From NCBI RefSeq assembly GCF_001005725.1, contig NZ_LBIC01000009.1, positions 124,001-188,000 of the forward strand: 64,000 bases of DNA, in the 5' to 3' direction. The stretch is from Sphingobium chungbukense. GTDB lineage: Bacteria; Pseudomonadota; Alphaproteobacteria; Sphingomonadales; Sphingomonadaceae. Under the pieces are notes generated by a model. It was not told the origin of the DNA. It worked only from the letters and a program-made list of their open reading frames with translations, and searched no databases. The translations under genes were made by a program, and so were the position numbers. Position 1 is the stretch's first letter, and the number at the start of each line of letters is the position of its first letter. This document shows positions 16,254 through 24,827 of this stretch, one piece after another.

Positions 16254-17557
16254 AGGCGGAAGCTGGCGAGCTCTTCTGTTTCCGGAGCGGCGCCGACCGT
16301 CTCGTCGACATCGCTCATATCGTCACCGTCATCTTCGGCGACGTCGAGTTTGTCGATGAGATCCGACCATTCGACACCGGGGTTCTGATCTAGAACCGCC
16401 AGGAGATTCACGAAAGCGGTGACCGTGTTGCGCGGGGTGCGGAAATAGGCTTCGCCGATCCTGTCCGAACAATGGACCATGAAGGCTTCAAGGGCATTGT
16501 CCGGCAGCGTAGGGCTGTCGCCCTGCATGACGGCGCGGATATTCGCCAGGAGGACGAACAGATCCTCGGGCGTCAGGCTCGCAAGCCGAATGACCGGTCC
16601 GGAGAGATCGACGAGGCCCTCGCGCGCGAAGCTGTTCTCGGCCAGGCGCGATTGCAGCGCTTCGTAGCTGTAGAGGCCCCGGCGCGTATTCATCAGGAAC
16701 TCGGGCGTTCCTCCCATAAGGAAGCCCAGATTTTCCGCGCTGCCCTGCAGGACGTCGTTCAGGATGCGCAGGATCTGCTCATAATTGGCGTTGCGGGCCT
16801 GCGATGAGGTCAATTTGTAAAGGTTGACCATCTCATCAAGGCCGACGAGCAGGCCCTTGTAGCCCGCTTCGCACACGAATGCCGACATCAGCTTCAGATG
16901 ATCATAGACGCTCGCATCATCGACGATCGTGCGGACTCCGAGCGCCTTGCGAGCATCGGTCCTGGTGGCAAACTCGCCGCGCAGCCAGCGGATCGCCGCC
17001 GACTTGAGCTCCTCGTCGCCCGTTTCATGGCCCTCCCAATATCGGCGAATGACCTGCGCGAAGTCAAAGCCCCCGGTCAGTTCCTCGAAATGCGCGAGGC
17101 GCTGGCGAATGATTTCGGCGGTCGGCTGGTCTTTTGTCTCGGCATCATGTTGGGCTTGGCTGACGAACCGCTCAACGACATTGGCAAGCGCGCCGCCATC
17201 GGGCTTAGTCCGTGTCGCAAGGTTGCGCGACATTTCAGCATAGAGACTCCGTGCCTGCCCGCCGGTCGCGTGAATTCTCCGGTCTGGAGCAAGATCGGCA
17301 AACATCACCACCAGGCCCTTTTCCAGCGCGACGAGGCGGATGAGGTTCATGAAGAAGGTCTTGCCCGACCCATATTCGCCGATGATGAACCGGATCGCGG
17401 AACCGCCACCGGCGATCCGGTCCATGTCCTTGACGAGTTCCTCGATCTCGCGGGCGCGGCCGACCTGGATATGACGAAGCCCGAGCTTCGGCACGACACC
17501 GGCACGCAATGCCTGGACGATCGCGTCACGCTCGCGCGGCTTCAATTTCGACATCAA
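16250..17557 (-). CDS. sngB: DUF2791/BrxD-like P-loop ATPase (Shango SngB)
   Basis: 435 aa. Walker A is at IIGEYGSGKTFFMNLIRLVA (about residues 58-77) and Walker B at LLVGLDEMVNLYKL (about 236-249). The region around ILRILNDVLQGSAENLGFLM and a sensor-like GGTPEF follow the BREX ATP-binding protein BrxD (DUF2791) family. The acidic C-terminal tail is unlike BrxD. No other BREX genes (pglX, pglZ, brxC) are present. Overlaps on both sides (ATGA with sngC, 4 nt with sngA) make one operon. It is likely the switch ATPase that couples the TerB protein to the helicase. Confidence 0.85.
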   Translation of the reverse strand: MMSKLKPRERDAIVQALRAGVVPKLGLRHIQVGRAREIEELVKDMDRIAGGGSAIRFIIGEYGSGKTFFMNLIRLVALEKGLVVMFADLAPDRRIHATGGQARSLYAEMSRNLATRTKPDGGALANVVERFVSQAQHDAETKDQPTAEIIRQRLAHFEELTGGFDFAQVIRRYWEGHETGDEELKSAAIRWLRGEFATRTDARKALGVRTIVDDASVYDHLKLMSAFVCEAGYKGLLVGLDEMVNLYKLTSSQARNANYEQILRILNDVLQGSAENLGFLMGGTPEFLMNTRRGLYSYEALQSRLAENSFAREGLVDLSGPVIRLASLTPEDLFVLLANIRAVMQGDSPTLPDNALEAFMVHCSDRIGEAYFRTPRNTVTAFVNLLAVLDQNPGVEWSDLIDKLDVAEDDGDDMSDVDETVGAAPETEELASFRL

Positions 17558-20541
17558 TTATCCCCCTTCGCCCTTTCGGCGCGCAATGCATCCGCGATAT
17601 CCTGTGACACGTCATAGCCATCATATTCGTCAAGCAGGGCTTCATCGAATTTTTCGAAAGCCCATTCGTTTATGGCTTCCAGAGCACCCGATGGCAGTAG
17701 GCCCTGCTTGCCGGCGATGTCCGCGAATTCCTGTTGGGTCCAATGCTCGCGCTGGGCGAGAAGATCGACCAGTGCAGCGTGTCTGTGGTCGAGACCCGCC
17801 AGGGACGATGGCAGTGCGTGTACGTGAGGCGCCTCGTCGCTAGCATCGTCGTCCGCCGCGAATATCTCGCCCAGAACGTTCGAAACGCGCTCGGTATCAC
17901 TCCTGATCGCCGCGATGCGTGCCGCATCAAGCGCGGTGCTCCGGACATTCGGCTCGGCCGGAATTTGCTCGCCTGGCGCCTCTGCTTCGGCTGCCCTGAC
18001 CCGCACCGGCCCATCGGACACGTCGCCGGCATGAAGGTCCGCGTATACGAGACCGGCATCGATCCCCAAAGCCTTGTAGATCTTCTCGATGCAGGCCACC
18101 TCCTCGGACTGGATTACGCTGTCGGCATGGGCGATCACGACAACCGCCGCACGCAGCGCGAGATGGTGTTCCGCATCCACCTCCTTCAACCTGCTGCGCA
18201 GCCATGACATGTCGGGCGGAACCTCCAGATACCATTTCAGATTGGCATGGAGACGCTTTCGCTCGAGTTCTGTGAGGCCCCCGGTCGCATCGACCTTGTC
18301 CCGGAGCGCCCGGTGTTCCGCCTCGACGATCTTGCTATCCGAATGCGCGACGAAAGTCGCCAGCGCCAGCTCGAACAATGCCACCTTGTATGCCGGCGAG
18401 ACGACTTCCAGCTGCTCGACCGTTTCGCCCAGATCGAAAATGACGACTGGATCGTCAATTCGAGGTCCACGCAGCGAAAATCTTGGATCAGGCGCCATGC
18501 CGAAGCCGATGCGGGCGAGCGCATCGGCCGCGCCGGTCAACTGGCGCTTGCCGATCTTGCCGGGGGCATTGCCTTCCAGGCGGGTGATGAGCTCGAGGGC
18601 CTGAATGAACCCGCCTCCCTCCACATGTCCACGCGCCCATTCCCTGAGGCCCTCCAACTCGGCGGAAGGAAAAAGATCCCACAATTCGGCGGGGAGCAGC
18701 GCCTGGGCCTCGATCGATCCTCTGCCGTCCGCGTTGCGCCCAAGATAACGGCTGAACTTGTCGAGTTCGTCCATCGCTTCATCCGCGATAGTCTGCGCCT
18801 TCTGAACCGGTGACCGCAGGTCGGTGACATCGGGAACCGCGATATCCTTGCCTTCGCCCGCAGTGAGATTGACCGAGCAACTGAACTCGCTCGAAGCCGC
18901 GCGGTAATTCATCGCAAGCTTCTTGCGCGGCGTTCGCACCTTCAGACCACCGGGATAGAGCGCATCGAATTTTAGCTGGAAGAGGGCTTTGAACTCTTCG
19001 CCGCAGCGTTCGGCCGGAGTGCGGAGACGACGCTCCGGATGGCAAAGCAGCCAGAGATGCAGCCACTCTGCATCGAACGCCTTGCCCTCGGCGATCATGC
19101 CACCGAGAGCGAATTTCAGCGAAAAGGGCAGATCCCAGCTGCGGTTGTCGAGGATGCTCTGCTTGAGAGCCGGATCGTCGAGCGATAGTCCGCCCATTGC
19201 CATGATGCGGGCAATGTCCAGAAATTCACCGAGATATCTCTGTGCGGAATAATTCTGCGCGAAGAGAGCCTTGAGGCGCTCCACCTCGGCCACGATTTCC
19301 CGTTTCTCGTCTTCTGGCGGCTGATCGACCAGAAAGCGACGCTCCAAGCCGTAGAAGAACAGGAACATGTAGCCCGGATTGATGGTCCCATCGCGGCGAC
19401 CTCCCGCCAGCCAATCGAGATAAGTAGCTCGGCAGACCGCTGGTATGCTCGAATATCCGGGCCAGTACGACATGCCGTCGCCATTCCTGTCGGAACCCGA
19501 CGAGGCGACCGAGAGGGATGGGTCGATATAGCTGCGGCATTTCTCGCCATAACCATTCGCGTTGAAATTGGGCGGCGTCCCAACATAGACCATTCCGTCG
19601 ATCTCACGTCCGGCGATGGTCACGACCTGACCTTTCCGCTGCCATCCTTGGGCTTTGACGGAAGAGCTTGGCGCGTGGCTAGCTGGACGCTGTTCAGCTG
19701 GCTTGGCGACAATGGGCGGCGAAGGAGCGCGGAGTTCGCCACCGAAGAGTTTCTGACGCAGCCCTTCTATGCGTGATGGACGGGCACCTGCCGGATCTGT
19801 TCCTTGGTTCGCGACCGGGAGTTCGGTCGAGGATACGCCTTGCTGCCTCGCGCGCCCTTCCTTCTCCGCGGCGCGCCTTAGCGATGCCGCTTCGAGCGCC
19901 TCGCGGGCGGCTTTGCCGACACGAACAAGCTCGGCATTATCCTGTTGAGACGGGTATGCTTGCGAGGATGCGGAGTCGATAGAACCACCAGGTTCCTTTT
20001 GAACCGCTAATGATCGCGAGGCGATAGCCTGGATGCGGTCCGCGTTCTTTGAATCAAAAATGGAAGAATCATCGCCAAAGAGCCGTTCCCTGAGCTCTCG
20101 GGTTCTGGATGATTTGGGATCATCGGACGATGTCGAGATAGGCGTCACCGGGACTCTGAGAAGGGCGCTTGCTTCGGCGCTGTCTGGGCGCGAGGGTATC
20201 GGCTCTTCCAATACATCTTCCAACATGTGAGGATGCATAACAGGTAAAATATCCCGACATTCTGGAAGCGCGTCTGTCCTAGAATTTTGTGCATCAGCTT
20301 GTTCAGGGACAAGGCTGCGACGGGGGGCAGTAATGTTTTCCGGAGGAGCAGTCCTGAGGGCAATCTTCGCCGCTCGACGCTTTTCGTACCAGATTATGAA
20401 TACAACAGGCGCGAACAGGATGAAGAGCGCTTCGACTGAATCCGGAAGGCTGTCCAATAGGATCGCGGATATTATCGTACTGGCAATGAAGAAGGCAACA
20501 TAGAGTCCGATGATGCGGAATATTTTCCAGATGGTCGCCAT
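17554..20541 (-). CDS. sngA: TerB-domain membrane-anchored protein (Shango SngA)
   Basis: 995 aa. The first 60 residues hold two hydrophobic segments (IIGLYVAFFIASTIISAILL and ALFILFAPVVFIIWY), then a low-complexity linker to about residue 290. TerB_N follows at about 300-500 (GQVVTIAGREIDGMVYVGTP, YWPGYSSIPAVCRATYLDWL), a TerB-like metal-binding core at about 720-830 (FVAHSDSKIVEAEHRALRDK, IAHADSVIQSEEV), and TerB_C at the end (EHWTQQEFADIAGKQGLLPS). The tandem TerB_N/TerB/TerB_C with an ATPase and helicase is the Shango layout. It may act as the sensor at the membrane. The long linker and two membrane segments deserve comparison with known SngA. Confidence 0.8.
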   Translation of the reverse strand: MATIWKIFRIIGLYVAFFIASTIISAILLDSLPDSVEALFILFAPVVFIIWYEKRRAAKIALRTAPPENITAPRRSLVPEQADAQNSRTDALPECRDILPVMHPHMLEDVLEEPIPSRPDSAEASALLRVPVTPISTSSDDPKSSRTRELRERLFGDDSSIFDSKNADRIQAIASRSLAVQKEPGGSIDSASSQAYPSQQDNAELVRVGKAAREALEAASLRRAAEKEGRARQQGVSSTELPVANQGTDPAGARPSRIEGLRQKLFGGELRAPSPPIVAKPAEQRPASHAPSSSVKAQGWQRKGQVVTIAGREIDGMVYVGTPPNFNANGYGEKCRSYIDPSLSVASSGSDRNGDGMSYWPGYSSIPAVCRATYLDWLAGGRRDGTINPGYMFLFFYGLERRFLVDQPPEDEKREIVAEVERLKALFAQNYSAQRYLGEFLDIARIMAMGGLSLDDPALKQSILDNRSWDLPFSLKFALGGMIAEGKAFDAEWLHLWLLCHPERRLRTPAERCGEEFKALFQLKFDALYPGGLKVRTPRKKLAMNYRAASSEFSCSVNLTAGEGKDIAVPDVTDLRSPVQKAQTIADEAMDELDKFSRYLGRNADGRGSIEAQALLPAELWDLFPSAELEGLREWARGHVEGGGFIQALELITRLEGNAPGKIGKRQLTGAADALARIGFGMAPDPRFSLRGPRIDDPVVIFDLGETVEQLEVVSPAYKVALFELALATFVAHSDSKIVEAEHRALRDKVDATGGLTELERKRLHANLKWYLEVPPDMSWLRSRLKEVDAEHHLALRAAVVVIAHADSVIQSEEVACIEKIYKALGIDAGLVYADLHAGDVSDGPVRVRAAEAEAPGEQIPAEPNVRSTALDAARIAAIRSDTERVSNVLGEIFAADDDASDEAPHVHALPSSLAGLDHRHAALVDLLAQREHWTQQEFADIAGKQGLLPSGALEAINEWAFEKFDEALLDEYDGYDVSQDIADALRAERAKGDN

Positions 20542-20720
20542 GTGGAAAGCCTGCCATTTTGCGGCTGATAGGTCACGCTGATTTTTGATCGGCGGGCCGG
20601 GGGAAATTGTGGCACGCTAGCGTTGCAAAGTCCGCGTTTTCGAAGGGGACATCGCCATTCAGCAGACCCCTGCCGATGGGCTGGACGAGACTTGACTAGC
20701 CTTAGTCCCGTCCAGCCATG

Positions 20721-21212
20721 TCAGCCGGCAAACCGGGTCAAGCGATGTTTCACTTCATTCGCAGGAAGGCGGCAGCGCGGATGGGCGGACAGTTGGGTCA
20801 GGCCGCCATGCAACCGGGCGAATTGCACGTGGGCACCATCGGCCATCTGGTCGAAGAGCCATAGAACCCCGTGCATGGCGATCTGTTCGGCAACGGCCAG
20901 TTCACGCAGGATCCCATCGCCAGTCAGCAGCGTCCAGGTCCGCGACTCCGCAAGTGCGAAGGCAAAGGTGTCGGGCACTGAGAGTTTCTGATGCTGGCGA
21001 TTGACGCCTGTCGCGCGCCGCAGTTCGGCTGCCGTGAGTTCCTCGACGCGCAAGCCAAGCGCGATCAGCCGGTCTCCAAGTTCGCCCTCCAGCTCGCGGG
21101 CATAGAGCAGATCTGGCACGGCGAACTCGAACGGTAGCAGAAACATCTCGTCGAGAAGGCCTGCCCGTTCGAGGTCGATGATGACAGATGTGTCGGAGAC
21201 GAGGACGGCCAC
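20721..21212 (-). CDS. PIN-domain protein, partner of XRE-ImmA
   Basis: 163 aa with a GTG start. The N-terminal VSDTSVIIDLERAGLLDEMF carries the first PIN Asp. Further acidic residues sit at LLYARELEGELGD and VPDTFAFALAESRTWTLLTG. PIN proteins are Mg-dependent RNases, usually toxins. The gene starts 3 nt after the stop of the HTH/ImmA gene, so they are cotranscribed. PIN plus COG2856 (ImmA) pairs have been predicted as toxin-antitoxin or regulatory modules. It lies between CBASS and Shango and may be a separate TA unit. Confidence 0.75.
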   Translation of the reverse strand: MAVLVSDTSVIIDLERAGLLDEMFLLPFEFAVPDLLYARELEGELGDRLIALGLRVEELTAAELRRATGVNRQHQKLSVPDTFAFALAESRTWTLLTGDGILRELAVAEQIAMHGVLWLFDQMADGAHVQFARLHGGLTQLSAHPRCRLPANEVKHRLTRFAG

Positions 21213-21215
21213 GGA

Positions 21216-22280
21216 TCAGGCCGCCACCTGATCCAGTCGGCGATCGAGTTCGCGCACCGAAATGCTGAGAAGTTCCGCTGCGCGAGACTCGCCGATCACC
21301 CCTTCAGCCAGAGCCCGATAGCAGAGCCGCTCGAAGCGCCGTGGCTCTTCCATTTCCGGTTTCATGCTCTCCGGCTCCTCAAAGGGCGCCGTCCGCCAAC
21401 CACGCTCCGCAAATATCTTGAACAGACGAGCGCAAGCCGCCTGGTTGATGATGCCGAGATCCTTGCAGCGATAGGCCAGCGCCTGGATGCTCACCCCGAA
21501 CAGCTTCTTGAGCGCCACGAGCTCGCCGATGCTGATCGAGGAGCGATGGGCACCGACCTCGGCGCGCAGCACGTCCGCCGGCATCAGAAAGGCGCCGGCA
21601 AAGCGATGTGCCGCCTTTTCCTCATTGACGCCGCCGGATGGAGCGATGACCATATGGCCCAGCTCATGGGCAAGATTGAAGCGCTTGCGCTCTGACCAGG
21701 AACTCCGCTTTATGACGATGACCCGCGCGGCATCGCTGCCCTTGCGTCGGACCTTGGCGGCAAGACCATCGACATCGTCAAGATCGAGCGAAAGCACCTT
21801 GATGCCGCGCTCCTCAAGCAATTCGGCGAGGTGCGGAATGGGATCGTTGCCGAGACCCCAATCATCTCGAACCGAACGGGCTGCATCCTCGGCGTCGCGT
21901 ATGTCGGCAACGGGATGCGGCGCACTTCGCGGCTGCTCCCATTCGACGCTGCGCATCTGGAGCATGTCCTCGACGGCGAGATAGCGTTCGAGCATGTGAA
22001 TAGCGCGCGCTTCGAGCGTGGCCTCCTCACGAGAAGACGTTCCGACCTTCTTACGGAAGTCCACGCCTTCTAGCGAAAGCTCATCCTCGCGCAGCAGATA
22101 TTCCTCCGATACCGCGAGTGCTTTCGCAAGCGCGATCAGCACGCGAGAACTCGGCATATCCTCGTTGCGCTCATATTTCCCGATGGCCTGGGCGGAGACG
22201 ACGCCGCCCATGGCGTCAGCCAACGCGCGCAGCGACAGGCCAGAAGCCGAGCGTGCGACCTTTAGCTTGTTTCCGATCAT
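21216..22280 (-). CDS. XRE-family regulator with ImmA/IrrE metallopeptidase domain
   Basis: 354 aa. Residues 1-65 are a Cro/C1 HTH (KLKVARSASGLSLRALADAM, SAQAIGKYERNEDMPS). Residues about 150-270 are an ImmA/IrrE zinc peptidase with the HEXXH-type motif NLAHELGHMVI, and a C-terminal region completes COG2856. I start at 22280 rather than the longer frame (22340) because AAGGAGG lies 5 nt upstream of this ATG. ImmA-type proteases inactivate repressors; here the protein may control the PIN gene and, across the shared upstream region, the CBASS operon. Regulation is inferred. Confidence 0.85.
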   Translation of the reverse strand: MIGNKLKVARSASGLSLRALADAMGGVVSAQAIGKYERNEDMPSSRVLIALAKALAVSEEYLLREDELSLEGVDFRKKVGTSSREEATLEARAIHMLERYLAVEDMLQMRSVEWEQPRSAPHPVADIRDAEDAARSVRDDWGLGNDPIPHLAELLEERGIKVLSLDLDDVDGLAAKVRRKGSDAARVIVIKRSSWSERKRFNLAHELGHMVIAPSGGVNEEKAAHRFAGAFLMPADVLRAEVGAHRSSISIGELVALKKLFGVSIQALAYRCKDLGIINQAACARLFKIFAERGWRTAPFEEPESMKPEMEEPRRFERLCYRALAEGVIGESRAAELLSISVRELDRRLDQVAA

Positions 22281-22339
22281 GATGGCCTCCTTGACGACCT
22301 CACAACAGGGCCGGTTTCCATAAATGCGATATAATGGCA

Positions 22340-22432
22340 TTTTTGTAAACCAAAACCTCTTGAAATGCGGTAAATTGTTCCCAATTTTGCATGAATGCCG
22401 CCAAATTCAAGGTTTCTGTAAACCGAAATGGC
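22340..22432. promoter_or_regulatory. Divergent control region between XRE-ImmA and CBASS, with direct repeats
   Basis: Two similar words, TTTTTGTAAACCAAAA (about 22340-22355) and TTTCTGTAAACCGAAA (22413-22428), lie in the same orientation about 73 nt apart in an otherwise AT-richer stretch between the two divergent operons. They are candidate operator sites for the XRE-type regulator. The repeat is seen; binding is inferred. Confidence 0.4.
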
Positions 22433-22492
22433 GTCGCGCAACAGGGGCCGGGTTCTCACCGGCAGGGAATGTCTGACCGGAAAGGGTGGGCG

Positions 22493-23437
22493 ATGGCTTT
22501 GAGTAACACGCAGCTGCGATACTATGACAGCAATGTACTGCGCTTGCCCGCGGACAAGCGGAAGGAATATCACGCACAGGTCGATCGGCTGATCACCGAG
22601 TTGTGCAAGAGCGTACGGGACAAGACCGAAATCAAGATCACCAAGGTGGTGAAGGCGGGATCGTTCGCGAAATATACGATCCTGCGCAAGACGGTGTCCG
22701 ACCCGGTCGACGTCGATGTGGTGTTCTACATCGCGGGCCGCGACGTGACGAAAGAAACCCTCGATAGCCTCAGCGCCACGATCTACGATCTGCTGATCAA
22801 GATCTATCCGACCAAATCGGTCGAAGATTTCGAGATTCAGCGCAAGGCCGCCACGGTGAAATTCGTCGGTTCCGGGCTGAGCGTCGACATCGTGCCGGTA
22901 ATCGAGGACGCGGCGCGGCCCGGCTATGGCTGGCAATATGACATCCACGACGGATCGAAGATCCAGACCTGCGCCCCGTGCCAGATCCAGTTCGTGCGCG
23001 ACCGCAAGAATCAGGATGGCGACTTCCGCACCCTCGTGCGCATGGCGAAGAAGTGGCGCAACTATGCCGAGGTCAAGCCGCTCAAGTCTTTCGCCATCGA
23101 ACTCATCATGGCGCATGTCCTGGCGACCCAGGGTAAGGCGGGCAGCATCGAGCAGCGCTTCCGCAACTTCCTTCTCTATATCGCCCAATCGGGCCTGAAG
23201 GAGCAGATCAGCTTTCCTGAAAACACTGCACCGTTCGGTTCCTTCTCCGATCCGGTAGTGATCCTCGATCCGGTTTATAGCCTCAACAATGTGACCAGCC
23301 GGATTTCAGAAACGGAACGCAAGGAAATCGTCACCGCCGCACAGGACGCTTGGGAGACGGCGAATTTTGCTTCGGTGGAAAATGACAATGGGGTCTGGAA
23401 GGAACTTTTTGGCCCTGGCCTTAAGGTGGAGGATTGA
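22493..23437 (+). CDS. CBASS CD-NTase (cyclic oligonucleotide synthase)
   Basis: 314 aa nucleotidyltransferase of the cGAS/DncV-like class. The GS motif is in VVKAGSFAKYTILRKT (about residues 60-75) and the metal-binding D-x-D in DPVDVDVVFYIAG. The third acidic residue is in GLSVDIVPVIED, and the OAS1_C-like helical half follows (TLVRMAKKWRNYAEVKPLKS). It should make a cyclic di- or trinucleotide on phage infection. HORMA and TRIP13 genes downstream indicate a type III CBASS, where the enzyme is normally clade C or D; I cannot fix the clade by eye. Start chosen at 22493, preceded by a GGG-rich Shine-Dalgarno sequence. Confidence 0.9.
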   Translation: MALSNTQLRYYDSNVLRLPADKRKEYHAQVDRLITELCKSVRDKTEIKITKVVKAGSFAKYTILRKTVSDPVDVDVVFYIAGRDVTKETLDSLSATIYDLLIKIYPTKSVEDFEIQRKAATVKFVGSGLSVDIVPVIEDAARPGYGWQYDIHDGSKIQTCAPCQIQFVRDRKNQDGDFRTLVRMAKKWRNYAEVKPLKSFAIELIMAHVLATQGKAGSIEQRFRNFLLYIAQSGLKEQISFPENTAPFGSFSDPVVILDPVYSLNNVTSRISETERKEIVTAAQDAWETANFASVENDNGVWKELFGPGLKVED

Positions 23438-23439
23438 CC

Positions 23440-23934
23440 ATGAGCCAGACGCGAACGGCATCCGCCACCTATACGACGACCGACGTCGAGAATGTCGTGC
23501 GCCGGGTGAAGGCCGACCTCACCATGATCGCCGACAGCACCGGTGCCTGGACGGCGCAGCAGGCCGCAGATTATGCCCATGATATCGAGGTGCTCGCCAA
23601 GGCGGGCTATCTGGCCTGGGTCGATCTCACCTTGCTGCAATATGGGATCGAGAAGAAGGCCGTCAGGTTCAATGTCGATACCGATGCCGGCGGCCTGACC
23701 ACGAGCCGCCCTGGCGGCGTACTCTGGCCCCGCTTGGCAGGAGCGACGCTGCGGATCATCATCAGCTACACCGAAGCCTATACCGATGAGGCGCGCCGGG
23801 CGACCAGCGGCAAGCTGAAGATCGGCTGGACGACGTCCTATGACGATACCAGCCATTCCAGTCTCAGTTCGTCGGGCGGACGCAACTATGTCAGCAGCAA
23901 CTATGGCATGCAGCGCAAGGATTGGGCCGCATGA
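23440..23934 (+). CDS. cap7: CBASS HORMA-domain protein (Cap7-like)
   Basis: 164 aa, single-domain bacterial HORMA: an N-terminal helix (TTDVENVVRRVKADLTMIAD), the central region (HDIEVLAKAGYLAWVDLTLL) and a C-terminal safety-belt part (KLKIGWTTSYDDTSHSSLSS). In type III CBASS the HORMA protein binds a closure peptide and activates the CD-NTase. I prefer the ATG at 23440 because GGAGG precedes it by 7 nt, over the TTG at 23434 that overlaps the upstream stop. The stop overlaps the next gene (ATGA-type). Divergence within the family makes it easy to miss in annotation. Confidence 0.8.
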   Translation: MSQTRTASATYTTTDVENVVRRVKADLTMIADSTGAWTAQQAADYAHDIEVLAKAGYLAWVDLTLLQYGIEKKAVRFNVDTDAGGLTTSRPGGVLWPRLAGATLRIIISYTEAYTDEARRATSGKLKIGWTTSYDDTSHSSLSSSGGRNYVSSNYGMQRKDWAA

Positions 23935-24827
23935 GCCAGCTAAGCATCTTCGATAGCGAGATCGCACTGCCCAGTGATGTTCTGGCCGGGCGGGAGAAGC
24001 GGTTGCTCGGGTTCGATGCCCGCTATACCCGCGTCCATGACCAGCTTCGCCTGTTGCTCAACGTTGGCGTCTTGGATGACTGGAACCGGCAGAAGCATGG
24101 CGGCAAGCTCGCCCTGTGCGATCTTGTCGCTGAACAATATCCGCTCGTGATTTTTCACGGGGATGTCGGGACCGGCAAGACCGCGACAGCGGAATGCATC
24201 GCCAACCGGCTTGTCGCGGAGGCGAGAAGCTCGGATTCTATGTTGTTCAAGTTGTCGAACCGGGTGCGCGGCAATGGCATGGTGGGGGAGATGGGCACCC
24301 TCATAACCGAAGCCTTCCAGAAGGTCGTCCAAGCGGCGGGCAAGAGCCGCCGCGCGATCCTCATCATCGACGAAGGCGACAGCCTCGGCGCTTCCCGATC
24401 ACAGGATCACAGCCATCACGAGGACAAGGTCGCGGTCAATACATTGATCCAGGGCGTCGATGATCTGCGCCAATATGGCGGGCGGATCGTCGTCATCCTC
24501 TGCACCAACCGGCTATCGGTCCTTGACGCAGCGTTGCGGCGGCGTGCCGCCATCATCGAGGAGTTCCGCAGGCCGTCCGACGAGGAGCGTGGCCAACTGT
24601 TCCAGATGGACCTGGTGGGTCTCGATGCCAATGCCGCGCAGGTTGCCCAGCTCGTGCGAGCGACAGCGGCGTGTGAGGGACGTCCGCCGTGGACCTATTC
24701 GGATATCCGCACACGGCTTTATCCAATCGCACTGGCCCAGGCCTATCCGGACCGCGCCTTGCGTTTCGACGACCTGCTCTCAGTTGCGACGACGCTCCAC
24801 GCCTCGCCGGTCATGGAGGACAAGTGA
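23931..24827 (+). CDS. cap6: TRIP13/Pch2-like AAA+ ATPase (CBASS Cap6-like)
   Basis: 298 aa. Walker A is at IFHGDVGTGKTATAECIANR (about residues 72-91) and Walker B at AILIIDEGDSLG. Sensor 1 is in VVILCTNRLSV and an arginine-finger region is in LDAALRRRAAI. This is the HORMA remodeller of type III CBASS, which opens the HORMA protein and releases it from the CD-NTase to prevent autoimmune signalling. The start overlaps the HORMA stop, and its stop (TGA) shares a base with the effector ATG. The gene order fits published type III operons. Confidence 0.9.
   Translation: MSQLSIFDSEIALPSDVLAGREKRLLGFDARYTRVHDQLRLLLNVGVLDDWNRQKHGGKLALCDLVAEQYPLVIFHGDVGTGKTATAECIANRLVAEARSSDSMLFKLSNRVRGNGMVGEMGTLITEAFQKVVQAAGKSRRAILIIDEGDSLGASRSQDHSHHEDKVAVNTLIQGVDDLRQYGGRIVVILCTNRLSVLDAALRRRAAIIEEFRRPSDEERGQLFQMDLVGLDANAAQVAQLVRATAACEGRPPWTYSDIRTRLYPIALAQAYPDRALRFDDLLSVATTLHASPVMEDK

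Noticed and set aside
16250..17557. BREX system call for the BrxD-like ATPase
   Set aside because: No pglX, pglZ, brxC or brxL nearby; the TerB and helicase partners fit Shango instead.
22277..23188. 303-aa minus-strand frame over the CD-NTase
   Set aside because: The plus strand encodes the CD-NTase with catalytic motifs; the reverse frame has no similarity and crosses the divergent promoter region.
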